Part shown: positions 37,221 to 51,192 of the stretch, in pieces
Layout of the letters: each line of letters starts with the position of its first letter
How positions within the stretch are numbered: position 1 is the stretch's first letter
Assembly: GCF_958298935.1 (NCBI RefSeq)
Contig: NC_084937.1
Span: 27,103,568-27,167,567 of the forward strand
Source of the DNA: Phragmites australis
Lineage: Eukaryota > Streptophyta > Magnoliopsida > Poales > Poaceae
Direction: 5' to 3'
DNA length: 64,000 bases
Program-made: the position numbers and the translations under genes
The notes under the pieces: generated by a model
Database searches by the model: none
Told to the model about the DNA's origin: nothing
What the model saw: only the letters and a program-made list of their open reading frames with translations

Positions 37221-37634
37221 ATGATCCATCCCAAGAGGCTTGCCCAATTAGCAAGGAAGTGGCAAAGGGTCAAAACAGCCACAAGGGACGACAATGCATG
37301 CTGCACCACTTCGCCAGTGGCTGACAAGGGCCACTGCGCCGTGTACACAGAGGATGGGAGGCGGTTCGAGGTCCCATTGGCGTACCTCGGCACGACAGTC
37401 TTCGGTGAGCTGCTGAGGATGTCCGAGGAGGAGTTTGGGTTCACTGGTGATGGCAGGATCACACTGCCTTGTGATGCAGCAGTGGTGGAGTATGTGATGT
37501 GCTTGCTCCGAAGAAATGCATCAGAGGAAGTTGAGAAGGCGTTCCTGAGCTCTGTAGTGATGCCTTGCCAGTATGCAAGCTACACAATGCCACCTGTGGC
37601 ACTGCATCAGCAATTTGCAGTTTGTAGCTCCTGA
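37221..37634 (+). CDS. SAUR: SAUR family auxin-responsive protein (SAUR-A)
   Basis: This intronless gene gives 137 residues, the usual size for this SAUR clade. The basic N-terminus [15 protein letters not shown] is followed by the SAUR domain at about 55-115: [54 protein letters not shown], and a variable tail ending FAVCSS. SAUR proteins are auxin-induced; several bind and inhibit PP2C.D phosphatases at the plasma membrane, raising proton-pump activity and cell expansion. That role is family knowledge, not shown here. A TATA box at 37,119 and the TGTC block upstream fit auxin control. All core residues are intact, so it looks functional. It is the closest paralogue of the gene at 48.9 kb. 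Confidence 0.95.
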   Translation: MIHPKRLAQLARKWQRVKTATRDDNACCTTSPVADKGHCAVYTEDGRRFEVPLAYLGTTVFGELLRMSEEEFGFTGDGRITLPCDAAVVEYVMCLLRRNASEEVEKAFLSSVVMPCQYASYTMPPVALHQQFAVCSS

Positions 37635-38097
37635 AGATATGCCGTATTTTGCAGCTATTAGTGTAATATACTTTGTATTCTTGTATGTGAAGTACTCTGA
37701 CATAGTTAGAAGGAAACTGTACATTCTCTCAGTCTTAATGAACTGGCCGGCATTATTCCTTACCGCCACATTGAGAAAATTGCGATGTGAAGCCTTTTTA
37801 CTCTTGCAAGGCAGCAGTCAATGTAGCAAGAGCCTGGCAAAGGCAAAATCAAGTCTTATTTTGTGTTGCTTTTCTTTGAAAAATATATTGAGGTTGCCCA
37901 CAAGAATGTCCGATAGCGTGTAGATGTACATTCTATAACTAACAACAATCTATTAGCACATATATACATTTAGGAGAAAAGTTTGTGTACAATATATGCT
38001 TCAATCGGGAAATGAAAGAGGAATGACCTGGTGCCATATATTTAAGGTGAAGGGAAATAGTTTTTTTGACAAAAACAAGTTGTTATGCTGTAAAAAT

Positions 38098-41000
38098 GTT
38101 ACTGTCATGCCTGGTTTTAAGACTAAACCGAATATAATTATATATGTCAGGATCAAGTTACATACATATAGTAACAGTATAAGTGAAATAACAGTATAAT
38201 ATCACTAACTTAAATGTATCTTCGATCTTACAAAATGGACCAGCAAGGGTCAAAAAAGTAAAGACACTGCAGTGAAACTAAGCGTAGCCTTCATCTTCAA
38301 CTGGCGCGACTCCACAAGCAATCGACGGAGAACACACCCTAGAACGCGCCATCTTCTGTGAAGTCCTTAAAATCTTCCTCGACTGAGCAACATTCTTTAG
38401 GTGTAGTAAGTGTAAGTACATGGAATACTCAGCAAGTGTGAGAAAGTATGATATGTGGACCAATATCAAGAATAGCTTAACTTAGGAGTTTATTTGCATA
38501 AATACTACTTTTTAAGTAAAACAATTATAAAAACAATCTATTTACTATATGAAAGATTCTTTAAGACTTGAGCTAAGGTTCCAACTACCTTGCTCCACAT
38601 TTGAGGTTCCAACCACCTCTAAATAAAGCTAACTTGAATCATAGTTTCCACCATCGTAATCCACCAGAACCAACCAAACCAGCAGAAATCACCCAACTAA
38701 TCATGTGAGGAGTCCATGTTGCTCATGACCGTGAGCATGCCTGATATATCAGTTTTCACTCTGCAGAGGTCGTACACTTTACCCACAAGATGTGTCATCC
38801 TTCTTGCTCGAGTCGATCAAACACTTACACACTTTCGATGTGTGCGACCAGGATTCCATTGCAAAGCCTTTCCAACGCCTCTCTCAGCATGTGTTGACCC
38901 ACTGAGGTTCCACCGTTGTACATAAGTGGAGTACATCCTCCACCCCAGAAGCCCCTTTTTACACCTTACGGTTCCAGAAAGTACACCCTTACATCCCTGC
39001 ACCACCAAATGATCTTCACAATGCTGAGAGAATAGCGAATTACTTGGTTAGGCCCGTCCCATATCAGGCTTGTGTTTGTACTATTTTCATGAGTGATCGC
39101 TACATGAACCGATCCTTAATATGGTCTGAGCAAGACCGCCATCATCCCAACAACAAGGTAATAACCAATATACAATAAAGCTCACAATCTGCTTGGAACA
39201 TATCCACATGCCAACTATCATGCCACACTTGTCCAAACCCTAACTTCCATATTTAAGCACTTTTTACCGAAGTCTTTATCATGGTTCACATGATTAATCA
39301 AAAGTCATCATTTGTCTATGCTACCCATGAATAACCAATACTAAGTATAATCTACCCATAACATGAAAATCAAACTACAGCTATAAGGAATATTGTGGAA
39401 AACTAGTCAATCCTATCCATGATATATCACATATTTGACAAGCATGCAATTTATAAAACAAATATTTTTCAAAAGTAGGTGCAATATGTTCAAGGACACT
39501 TGCCTTCTCCGAAGTGTTGCTCAAAGTCACCGAAATCTTGATCTTGGAAATTATTGAACGGTTCCGGGACATGAACCTCTACACGCGAAGAGAACACACA
39601 CGCTAAGAACAAGCGCCAAACGAAGCTAACACAACAAACAAACGCTAAGGCTAGTTAGGGTATAATTTTAGAAAGATTTAGGCGTAAAAATCGCTTAAAT
39701 CAGAGCTACGACGCGAGAACTACAACTAAACAAATTTTATGATTATAAAAACTATTTTCTAGAATTAAACCTAATTTTTAAAAGACCAAAAACATTTATT
39801 TAAAATTTTCCAGAAATACTTTTAAACATAAAACTAATTAAAACAATTTTATAGAATTTATTTGCTAATTTATATGCAACAAAACATATTAAAGCATTTA
39901 GTTTACTAAAGAAAACATATTTAAAACATTATCATAATTAATCTATATTTTCTAAACTATTTTCCAAATTAAACATTTATTCTAACATTTTTGCAATAAT
40001 TTTTATACTACAAAAAATTAAATAACATTTACATAAATAAAAAATAGAGCCAAAACATTTATCTAAACCATTTTATAATTTTTGGAATTTTTCTAATAAA
40101 GAAAACTTATTTTTCAGATTATTGTGAATTATTTTCTAACAGGAAAATCGAATTACTGCGTAAGCGATGATGTCATCGGCTGATTAGTCTGCTGACTCAG
40201 AGAGATAGAGCGCTGACTAGATCTACTATATCGGACAAATGACGATGTGGCTGCACATGTGGCACACTGACTAGACAACAGAGCTGATGGGGCGCTTCAT
40301 TAAATCGGAGTCGTTGATCTCGGATCGGACGGCTGAGATCGCCTAACGCGAAGGAGTATGCTTCCTCTAATCCTAGCCGAACACTTGAGATCGGACGACA
40401 GAGAGACCATCTACCTCGGTTCCGTTTGAACAACGGCGACAGCGACAACTTTCGCGGTGGTCGACAGTCGGAGAAGACTCGGGGCGACGGCAAATGACGA
40501 AGTGTGACCGGTTGACGATGGCGAGCTCATTTGACGAGGTTGCGGGTGTCGGGGAAGACCGGAGAGGCTCGACGACGGCGGGCTTCAACGGCGGAGGTTC
40601 GGCGGCCTTAGGAGCTCGGCTCCAGTGGCGGAACTCGACGTTCAACTAACGACGAGATGTGGACGAAGAACGCCGACGCACACTCGGACGGCGTCGGGGA
40701 GGGCTAGAGAGGCACAGCTATGGTGGCGGCGCGGGGGCTCACTGGCGAAGGAAACTCGACTATTTTGGGGGGCTTGGACGCGGTGGAGTAAAGAGAGGCT
40801 CGGCTGAGGGAGGAATCAAAGATTTATAGAGGGATGAGACGGATTTGATTCGGCTAGCGGGATTTAAGCGGCGGCGAGAAATTAGGGCTTCGGTTTCCTT
40901 TTCTCCCGTCATCTTTCCTTCGAATTTGATGCCCTTCCTTACTGTGGTTGCCGGTTACCTTGCAAGGTTTCAATTGGCAAAGGATTGCCTTGATTGCACG

Positions 41001-41150
41001 TGGGCTCGACGGAAATCAATTCAGGTGCTGGCTGCTCGAAGAAAGGAAAGAGGAATTTCGGGGGTGGAAGAAAGAGATGACAGGTGGGGTCCTAGAGTCA
41101 GTGAGAGGGTGAGAGAGCAAGAGAGGGAGAAAACAGACTGTCACAGTTAC
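38098..41150 (-). mobile_element. Solo LTR, 3,043 bp, with 5-bp target duplication
   Basis: The element spans 38,103-41,145, beginning TGTCATGCC and ending GACTGTCACA (TG...CA ends), and is flanked on both sides by GTTAC (38,098-38,102 and 41,146-41,150). A TATA box, CTATAAAT on the minus strand, near 40,818-40,826 sets the orientation as minus. There is no primer-binding site, gag or pol, so it is a solo LTR. LTRs of about 3 kb are typical of the Tekay/Del (chromovirus) Ty3/gypsy group, but the lineage is inferred from size. GC-rich frames inside it (40,200-40,900) are not genes. Confidence 0.88.
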
Positions 41151-42080
41151 CAAGAATGTTGGATTAACATGTTGAAAATCAAGCTCAACAGAATAATTGA
41201 AACTGTACTGAAGCTTGGGATCCTGCAAATGCTCAAGCCAATTCTGACTGCATAAGCTCAGGACTTGTCCAAACTACAACTATTTGTCAAATACAAGTGT
41301 ATAAGCCACAGAAATGAAACAACGAAACAAGCATGGTTTGCAGCTAGTTGAAGGCCCGCAGAAATTGCAGGAAGACACAATTGACATGGGTGCCACATGA
41401 GATGTTGAAGACAAGCAGACCACCAATAAAAAATGAGATGTGGCACCGTCTGGCCAGCTGCTATGAACCAATCAAGGCACTTCTCGTCATGGACTAATGG
41501 CATTAACCTTGGGCTACTGAAATTAGAGTAAACAACTCTACTCACTGTCATGTACTAAGTGGCTGGGGCACTCGCAAATCCAATGGAATGGAGTAGACCA
41601 TCTGCTCACCTGTGCACATTAACAAGTAACCTGAGCAAATTTGGCTGATTTGTTATCTACTACTGATTGGGGCGCCGATTCGATTTGGAGTCCTTACCGG
41701 AGCCGACGAGCTGCCTGCTGCGCGGCGCACTCACGCGGGCGACGCTGACGCCGCACTCGACGCCACCGCCACCGTTAAGCTGCCGACTAGGGGTGCGCCC
41801 GGAGGACTCAACGGCGCTGGCTGCCTGGCACACGAGGGACCACTCGGAGGGAGGCCGCTACCACTGCCGCCGGCGGAGGCCCCAAGTCCCCAACGGTATG
41901 CGTGAGTCCTACAGGGGAAGACCCATACTGCTCTGCCCTTCTGGGGAGTTAACCGGTAATGCGAGGTAGTCCAAGGGTTTCCACACAAAACTGCGAAACC
42001 ACTTAGTCAAGCTCGATCTGGACCGCAGATTCCGATCGTACGGTTTATGTGAATCCCGGTTGGAATCACGATCCGTTTTT
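41151..42080 (+). repeat. Duplicated SAUR spacer, distal part
   Basis: This continues the spacer interrupted by the solo LTR and matches 31,316-31,835 ('attgaaactgtac', 'aaggcccgcag', 'gggtgccacatgagatg', 'gagggaccactcggagg'). A short portion (about 41,400-41,480) also resembles 36,490-36,560 and 48,161-48,220, so a spacer module recurs around the array. Confidence 0.75.
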
Positions 42081-42421
42081 TCAGGGTTCCAAACGGTAAT
42101 ACAGGGCAGTCCGAGGGTCCCTACGCAAAAGTCCAAAACTTCTCGACTCGGTTGCGAGATGAACCCCCTGACGCTGCCGCTGCTTCTTTCTCTCACCCAA
42201 CACGTCTGAGAATTTTCAGACCATGTCTTCTTTCTAGTTTCTCCTGTGCCATGCAACGAGACGAGTTCAGAAAAGAGATGAAAAGGATAATCTTATCACT
42301 TGTCACTCACTTGCCAAGATCAGCGAGCTTGCAATATCTTTTTTTTTTGGGTACCATTTCCTTCGATTCAAGAATCTTACATCCCGTTGAACAAAAACTA
42401 TGTACATCAGGAGCTAATGAG

Positions 42422-42874
42422 CTATATACAAACAGCTGATTGCCGCATGAGTCTCATCGATGGCGCCACGCTGCTGAAAGTGTGGTGGCAAGGCCTAACC
42501 ATGGAGATCAAGAACGCCCTCTCAACCTCTTCAGAGGCATCTCTCCTAAGCAAACACATCACGTACTCCATCGCTACGGCATCGCAGGGCAGCGTGATCC
42601 TGCCGTCGTCACTCGCGAACCCGAACTCCTCCCGCGACATCCTCAGGAGCTCACCGAAGACTGCCGTGCCGAGGTACGCCAAAGGTACCTCAAACCGCCT
42701 GCCGTCGGCGGAGTAGACGACGCAGTGGCCCTTTCCAGCCACTGACATTATTGAGGTGCCGCACGATCCTTCGGTTTCTTTCGCCGTCGTCGACAGCGTG
42801 AGCCTCTTCCTCGCGAGGGCCGCCATTCTTTGCCACTTCTTCGCCATTTGAACGAGTCTCTTCGCACTGATCAT
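42422..42874 (-). CDS. SAUR: SAUR family auxin-responsive protein (SAUR-B)
   Basis: This intronless minus-strand gene gives 150 residues. MISAKRLVQMAKKWQRMAAL is followed by a longer N-terminal linker than in the neighbours (KRLTLSTTAKETEGSC), then the SAUR core [58 protein letters not shown], and a C-terminus with VRPCHHTF and LMRQSAVCI. All core positions are kept. It points opposite to the other intact SAUR genes. Its upstream DNA (43,000-43,510) and C-terminus match the pieces at 28.8-31.0 kb, so pseudo-2 is its nearest relative. The promoter has TGTCTC and a CTATAAAT box. Confidence 0.95.
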   Translation of the reverse strand: MISAKRLVQMAKKWQRMAALARKRLTLSTTAKETEGSCGTSIMSVAGKGHCVVYSADGRRFEVPLAYLGTAVFGELLRMSREEFGFASDDGRITLPCDAVAMEYVMCLLRRDASEEVERAFLISMVRPCHHTFSSVAPSMRLMRQSAVCI

Positions 42875-42997
42875 AGTTGCTTCTCCTACTTTCCTGGCTG
42901 AATGTTCATAGAATCTTTGTATCAGGTGGCGTTCAGCTACTAGGTGTAGTGCTTGTCTTGCTGGTGGACTGATGAAGTGCTGGTGCTCAGCTGATCG

Positions 42998-43076
42998 ATT
43001 TATAGGCGAGGGAGAAGAGAAGCACTCAGTTTAAGTGCAGCTATCAGCTCAGGCTGGCAAGAGACAAGGCCATGAG
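42998..43076 (-). promoter_or_regulatory. SAUR-B promoter: TATA box and TGTCTC block
   Basis: On the minus strand, CATGGCCTTGTCTCTTGCC (43,074-43,056) contains TGTCTC, the classical auxin response element (plus-strand GAGACA at 43,061-43,066), about 187-192 bp before the ATG. The TATA box CTATAAAT lies at 43,005-42,998. Confidence 0.75.
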
Positions 43077-43687
43077 TTCAGAACATGCAATGTTGCAGGA
43101 AAAAAACATTGTGATTTTGATTAGATTTCTCTGTGGCCATCTGTTTGGCACTTGTTGGAGCCACTAGTAGCAGTGTGCTGCCATTCTGACCTGTTTCATA
43201 GTGGCTAAGAGCCATGCCTCATCGATCATTAGGACCACAGGTAAATCGGGTCCAATTTGTAAGGATCAGTTCTGTCCGTGATTGTGCAATGTGATACCAA
43301 ATATTATTTGTGAAATGTCCTATTTAAAAATCTGAAGTCTGAAAGTTTTTCTGCCCATAGCACATTGTTTCTGAGCGACCAGATTAAGCCTGTTCAGCAG
43401 TCCAAACAACTTGGTCGACAGCTTGGTATCACTCCATTTCGTTGATTTTTCCCTTAAGGTCCCCTAAATGGACCGACAAGACTGCAACTATGCAGCTAGA
43501 CGATTGATGATCATTAGCCAAATTGCCAAAATTGGGTACAGGACACCCTTTTTTTTTTGCATTTGCTGACAGACACAAACCGTTGAGCCCACGATTTGTG
43601 TGCAACCATATATCCTTGCAGTCCTAATCATAACTCATATTGGTTTCCAATTCAGGCAACTTGCTCCTACATCCAGAGTACTACTAT
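43077..43687. repeat. Duplicated SAUR upstream DNA
   Basis: Segments match the 28.8-29.9 kb region: 43,290-43,510 in direct orientation ('gcacattgtttctgagcgacc') and 43,077-43,260 in inverted orientation ('ttttgattagatttctctg'). No gene is present. Confidence 0.6.
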
Positions 43688-46064
43688 TGTTGGGGTTGCC
43701 AATAAGGACTCCCAATGCCCTAGGCTCCGCTTGTAAGGGACCGAAGCCCGCCCGGCTTTGGAACACCTCTGGAGCCTCAGGACCCGGATTCTCTGTGGAG
43801 ACCAAGGCCTTTGGAGAGCGCAAGCCTCCTCAGGCCATTGTCTCCCAGAGCCTTGGGGAGGCAATTGGTTTTCTCTAGAAAGATCAATCGAGAAAGGGTG
43901 GGGGGCATTGATAGCCATCTGCCTGCCACGAAGTGACCGACATTTAATACCGGTCTAATCGACGGCCGGTCTGACACACTGGGTATGGACGACGTCGCAA
44001 TCGATGACTGGCCAAGCTTTACGACCACTTGCTACCACTACTGTTGCCACGATTAGATGATGTCATCAGGGTAATTAGGAGAGTACCCGGGCCCAAGCGA
44101 TGTTTTACTCAGCTGTTCCCAGGTCACGGTCATATGGTAAAAATTCTACACTTACGTCATGAAGGGCTCTATAAATACTGATCATGGGCACACTGTGCAA
44201 AGGGACATATTTTTACGATCACTCGGCGTAATCCTTTCCTCTCCTTTTCTTCCCTAAGTTTGAGTTACTCTAGTGAACTGGTTCTCACCGCACCTTGTTC
44301 GTGAAATACTGTTTCTTTCACCAACAACTGACATTGTCCATAGGAAAGATACAATGTAGAAGACTAGGAGCAGTAAGAGAATACCACCAAAGAAGAAGAC
44401 TACCAGGGTGGAGGCCCAAACAACCGGCACCACAATTGCCCCTTGTGCGAAGATCTGCATGGCCGCCGCGACCAAGCACCCGAAACACCAAAACCAGTCT
44501 CACAGCCAAGCGGAACAAGGGCCAGGTGGCCACCGCCGACCTAATCGATACCCTAGCTGTGGCTGGAATGGGGGGCCCGTCGATTCAGAGGCCCTTCAGC
44601 AATAATATAACGAGGGTCTCATTGTACCCCTAGAGGTCGCGGTTGTACAGGCCGCAACGGCCGGCCAGCAGGCGCACGTGGCGACCTTTCAGGCCCAGCT
44701 AGAGGAGTTGTAGGTGGCCCTACGGGCCGCATAGCCATCTACAGACACAACCGTCACTGCTCCAGAAGCGGCCAACGCCATGCCGACCCGGGCTCCGGGG
44801 ACCAGCGGTGGCGTCATCTTCGCTGCTCATCATCCCGATGCACCTTCAACGATCTATCCGCAGGCACATGAGCCCCGGGCCCGACAACGTGAGGCTCCCC
44901 TCTTAGACTCTGACTCCCCCTGCAGGCGAGCCTACAGGCCGTGCCCTTCCCCGATAGGTTTCGGACCCTAAAGCTACCTAAGTCTAGAGGCAAGTCAGAC
45001 CTAGAGGAGTTTGTTCGCTCGTATGCCCTCTCCATCGAGGCAGGCAGGGGGTGGGCCAGCCACCATGGCTAAGTGCTTCCCCCTTGCCTTGGAGGGAGTA
45101 GCCCTCCGATGGATCTGGGCGCTTGAACCCGGGGCCATTTATGCCTAGGCTCACCTATGGGACGCCTTCTGTAACAACATTCAGGGAACTCTCATCAAGC
45201 CAATGACCTTCGGGAGCCTATTCGATGTCAAGCAACAGCCAAGCGAAACCCTTCGGAAATATTTCCGGAGGTTTGCGCAAACCAAGGCCCAAAAGAAGGC
45301 ATCTCGCAATTGTAAGGCAACCTAGGGCCTGGCCTCCGGGCCCCTCTTTGATTAGCTGCATTGGCACCCGGTGCACACGTTGAGCGCCCTCATGAGCAAA
45401 TTCAAGGAATACGCCTGTGCGGAGGAAGAGGGGCTCCGCCGGCAGGCCATGAATGTTGCAGCAATCCCCTGTGTCGAACCTGCAAGGCCGACTTTGCAAA
45501 CTGGATCCTCACCTGTTCCATCGCTTCCTTTGGCAAAAAGGGGCTCCAAGGGGGCCACGAGCTCCGTAACGCGACATGGCATCAACAGCATTGAGCACCC
45601 ACGAGGGGCTCCGAGCTTGCCTCGTTCTAAGGGGCGCGACTAGGTGTGCTCTAGCTCCTTCCCCCAGCGATCGCACGCCCCAGGCCGGCAGCAAGAAGAA
45701 GGATACTGGTGCACCTTGCACAGGGCTAGACAGGCCCACAATATCGAAGATTGCTGAACCATCATAACATTTCGAGAGGAGTACCTCAGGAGGCAGGCAG
45801 CATGCATAACGGGGGATAGAACTGGAGACAAGCGGCTCGAAGGCCAAAGGCCCGCGGCGGGTCGCTAGGTGGATCACCTGGCCCTACTGAACCCTCCTCA
45901 GCTGGCTCTACCTGCTACGCCTCTGCTACCAACGGTGCAGCATATCAATGATGGAGACCATGCAAGGGAGGTGATCCTTGGCATAACAAGAGGGGGAACC
46001 TCCTGTGGGTCCTCAAAGTGACAGCGGCGGGACTAGGGCCGTCAATGGGTTGGATCCTCGTGGG
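43688..46064 (+). mobile_element. Truncated Ty3/gypsy retrotransposon (LTR, PBS, gag)
   Basis: A 5' LTR at 43,688-44,326 begins TGTTGGGG and ends ccaaca. Next comes ACTGACATTGTCCATAGGAA, which resembles the grass gypsy primer site TGGCGCCGTCTGTGGGAA after CpG decay. The gag region (about 44,420-46,000) reads FRTLKLPKSRGKSDLEEF and VRSYALSIEAG, then in another frame TMAKCFPLALEGVALRW and LWDAFCNNIQGTL, then LRKYFRRFAQTKAQ (Retrotrans_gag), and later a CTLH...NIEDC stretch like the gag/protease linker. It carries a frameshift near 45,050 and stops at 45,147 and beyond. Protease, reverse transcriptase, integrase and the 3' LTR are absent; a second element abuts at about 46,065. Confidence 0.85.
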
Positions 46065-48159
<2,095 letters not shown>

Positions 48160-48701
48160 CCAACGGTGGAAAGTGAGATATGGGACTGTCGAGCAAGTTG
48201 CATATGTTTATAAATCAAAGCACTATAACCAACACCTAGCATACAACTGCAGCTGCAAGTACAGAGTACACACCCAAAAGAAATGAAGTGAACCCCGCAT
48301 CTGCTCAAGAAATAAGTCACCTGACTCTTGAACCATCCTGTCGTGTCCCCATTGGGGTAGACGCTGGCTCTTCAGCTAATCGCATCAAAGCAGGGTTGGG
48401 TTGCAGACCAAAAAAGTAGGGCCCCGGAATCAGAAAAGATTGCTTTTAAGCAAGCCTAACCAGCTTATCTCTGAACCACTTGATACAGGACAATGAAACA
48501 GATAGGAGCACCTCCATAAAAGCTGGACCCAGGATGCTTGCACTATGTCTCTGCCCAATTCAGCAGCTGGTACTGTAGTACGTATCTGATTGCCCAACCA
48601 CTAGGATTATCCTTATCTTCATGGTGCAACAACTGATGGCCCAGTAAAATCTAATTGGAATCTCGATGTCTACCTTTGCAGCCACCAATGCACGTACCAA
48701 G

Positions 48702-48771
48702 CTCATGACCTTGTCCCCTTCCAATTATGGCAGCTGCAGCAAAGCCATGGAGCATTTCTCACCTATATATT
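48702..48771 (+). promoter_or_regulatory. SAUR-C promoter: TGTC block and TATA box
   Basis: 'CATGACCTTGTCCCCTTCC' (about 48,704-48,722) carries TGTCCC at 48,712-48,717, about 150 bp before the ATG. The TATA box tatatatt is at 48,764-48,771. Confidence 0.7.
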
Positions 48772-48863
48772 CATGAGCTGGCAAGTAAGACACCATCACT
48801 CAACTACAAGGTCACAAACTAAGCATTTACAAACACCGTACCTGAGAGCCAAGACGAAACACC

Positions 48864-49277
48864 ATGATCCATCCCAAGATGCTTGCTCAATTGGCGAGGA
48901 ACTTGCAAAAGGTCAAGATAGCCACCAGAGAAGATGATGCGTGCTGCACGACTTCGCCAGTCGCTAACAAGGGCCACTGTGCCGTGTACACAGCGGATGG
49001 GAGGCGATTCGAGGTCCTGTTGGTCTACCTCGGCACAACAGTCTTCAGTGAGCTACTGAGGAGGTCCCGGGAGGAGTTTAGATTCACAGGTGATGGCAGG
49101 ATCACACTGCCTTGTGATGCAGCAGCAATGGAGTACATGATGTGCTTGCTCAGAAGAAATGCATCTGAGGAAGTTGAGAGGGAATTCCTGAGCTCCATAG
49201 TGATGCCTTGCCAGCAATCAAACTATACAGTGCCACCTGTGGTGCTGCATCAGCAATTTGCAGTCTGTAGCTCCTGA
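48864..49277 (+). CDS. SAUR: SAUR family protein, diverging copy (SAUR-C)
   Basis: This intronless 137-residue gene is the duplicate of SAUR-A. The frame is open throughout, starting MIHPKMLAQLARNLQKVK, but the core has changed at positions kept by every other copy here: FEVPLAYL is [16 protein letters not shown] is FSELLRRS, and EEFGF is EEFRF; the N-terminal RKW is RNL. The C-terminal [13 protein letters not shown] and FAVCSS are kept. It may be translated but with altered or lost function; whether selection is relaxed needs a Ka/Ks test. The promoter block and TATA box are intact. Confidence 0.9.
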   Translation: MIHPKMLAQLARNLQKVKIATREDDACCTTSPVANKGHCAVYTADGRRFEVLLVYLGTTVFSELLRRSREEFRFTGDGRITLPCDAAAMEYMMCLLRRNASEEVEREFLSSIVMPCQQSNYTVPPVVLHQQFAVCSS

Positions 49278-50589
49278 AGATATACAGGGTTTGCGATGTT
49301 TGCTTTTAGTTTATCCAGTATAATGTAAAACAGTTCTGTATAGGAAACCTGAAATGAAAATTAGCACATATTAGCTTATTTCATCTGAATATCTGATTGC
49401 AATACCGTTAACTACGAACTATATCATTACACCATAGAGCATGAATAAAAATTCAGACTTCAGAGAACAAAAGTTTACATCGTACAAGGTTAGAGGCAGA
49501 ACCACCGTTTAAAGGTGTGCTTCTATGCCAATAAAAAACTAACATAAAATTTCTTGAAAATCTGTATTTATTATGAAGAGATCATATGATGAGTTAGCAG
49601 ACACTCTAGCTCTTTTATTGTTCCATAAAAATTACCTATGTGGTACTCTTGAACATAGTAAGCAGTTCACTATGAAAACACAAGAATGTTTATTGTATTT
49701 TCTGGGCGAATATTCCAGCAAGAATATGTTCAAGATACTGGCAGCAACAGCCACAGATAAATCTTACATAGGATAGTACAGGAACTCCAGTACTACAAGA
49801 AAGGACAATCGCCACTAGAATTTGACTGAATCCATAAAACAATGTCTGCAGAAGAAACCTCCAATAGAACATAAAATTGGCCACATGCTGACAGTTGCAT
49901 AGGTCCTGGTCCACCTAGGAAAAAGGCAGGAAGATCCTATGGACTGTAGACCACAGAAATATTGAAATAAGAACAATGAACAGAAGACGAGGAAGTAATT
50001 ACGAAAGCTCTCTAGCATCAAACGAGCGTCTTAAAAAGGACATCTGATTAATGTAAGACCCCCAAATATGTTAGGCCAATGAAAATTCATGAAGTGGATA
50101 AAAAAAAACAGAAAACTTTTGTCTTCCTGAATCTCTACATTAATAAGTTAAATTTGCCCAAAAGAAAATAACAAAAGTGTTCTTACATCAGTTGAAACGG
50201 TACAAACAGAATGGAAGTGAAGAAGCATCAATTTTGGACCCTTTGGCCTGGATGTTTTTTCAGTATATCTTAGTTTTTAACCAACCCTAAAGAAACAAGA
50301 GTATTCAAACGAATTCACTTGTCCATATAGAAAATATCAAATAGTTTTCGATAAAAGGTTAAAAATACATCCGCAATCGTAGTGCCATCACACCAGTTAC
50401 AAGTGTAGAACCAAGCAGCAGGAAACTACGTACCATAAAGGAAGGATGAGGCTGACACAAATGATACATAGACTGGACCAAGGAAAAGATGAATACAGTG
50501 GACCTAAAGTGTACCAGTAGAGTAAGAAGCAAAATGAGCATCAAACTCAACCATACAGAGCAAGATAGCAACATCTAGGAAGATAAGGT
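49278..50589. other. Spacer between SAUR-C and SAUR-D
   Basis: AT-rich, with no gene supported. Short open frames at 49,573-49,776 and 50,359-50,574 have no family resemblance. Confidence 0.45.
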
Positions 50590-50682
50590 TCATGGCTTTG
50601 TCTCTTGCCAACTAGTCATATTGATGTCTACACCCATCAGACGTAGCTTATGACTTTAGTGTTCCCTTGCTATCCTATAAGT
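50590..50682 (+). promoter_or_regulatory. SAUR-D promoter: TGTCTC block and TATA box
   Basis: 'CATGGCTTTGTCTCTTGCC' contains the auxin response element TGTCTC at 50,599-50,604, about 175-180 bp before the ATG. The TATA box tataagt is at 50,676-50,682. Confidence 0.75.
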
Positions 50683-50778
50683 ACATGAAACTAGCGCATA
50701 CCCTCTTCACAACCCATCCAAAAACCGAAGCACCAACACAGTGCAAACAAAAGCTCATTTCATAAGGAGAAATACACC

Positions 50779-51192
50779 ATGATACATTCCAAGAGGCTAG
50801 TTCAACTGGCAAAGAAGTGGCATAATATGGCAGCCCTTGGGAGAAGGAGGCTGACGACGATGGGCACGATCAAAGCCATAGCGGACAAGGGCCACTGCGT
50901 CGTTTACACAGCTGATGGTAAGCGATTTGAGGTCCCTTTGATGTATCTCAGTACAAACGTTTTTGGGGAGCTCCTACGGATGTCCGAGGACGAGTTTGGG
51001 TTCACAAGTGAAGACAGAATAACAGTGCCTTGTGAGGCAGCAGTGATGGAGTATGTGATGTGCTTGCTTAGGAGAAAGCCCTCGGAAGAGGTGGAAAGGG
51101 CCGTCCTTAGCTCTGTTTTAATGCCATGCAACTACAAGAGTAGCATGACCATGGTGTCCAAGGGTCTTAGCCAGTCATTATCTATATGTTAG
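50779..51192 (+). CDS. SAUR: SAUR family auxin-responsive protein (SAUR-D)
   Basis: This intronless gene gives 137 residues. [24 protein letters not shown] is followed by the SAUR core [57 protein letters not shown], and a C-terminus [13 protein letters not shown]...LSQSLSIC. It keeps core positions lost in SAUR-C but has LST for LGT and a distinct tail, so it is an older branch than the A/C pair. As with the family, auxin-induced growth control through PP2C.D inhibition is the expected role. It is the last SAUR of the array in this window. Confidence 0.95.
   Translation: MIHSKRLVQLAKKWHNMAALGRRRLTTMGTIKAIADKGHCVVYTADGKRFEVPLMYLSTNVFGELLRMSEDEFGFTSEDRITVPCEAAVMEYVMCLLRRKPSEEVERAVLSSVLMPCNYKSSMTMVSKGLSQSLSIC

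Larger units (their letters stand above)
36505..37634 (+). repeat. Recent duplicate unit 1 (pairs with 48,161-49,277)
   Basis: From 'cggtggaaa.tgagatatgg' through the promoter and whole coding region, this unit runs colinearly with 48,161-49,277 with only small gaps and substitutions. Similarity stops soon after both stop codons. The unit therefore carries a SAUR gene with about 700 bp of upstream DNA. Confidence 0.85.
48161..49277 (+). repeat. Recent duplicate unit 2 (pairs with 36,505-37,634)
   Basis: This is colinear with unit 1 from just past the LTR-like element to the SAUR stop codon, including the promoter block and TATA box. Confidence 0.85.

Noticed and set aside
40197..40807. GC-rich frames downstream of SAUR-A
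   Set aside because: They lie inside the solo LTR and have no retroelement or host domain.
42300..42716. Plus-strand frame opposite SAUR-B
   Set aside because: Antisense shadow; the minus strand carries the full SAUR domain.
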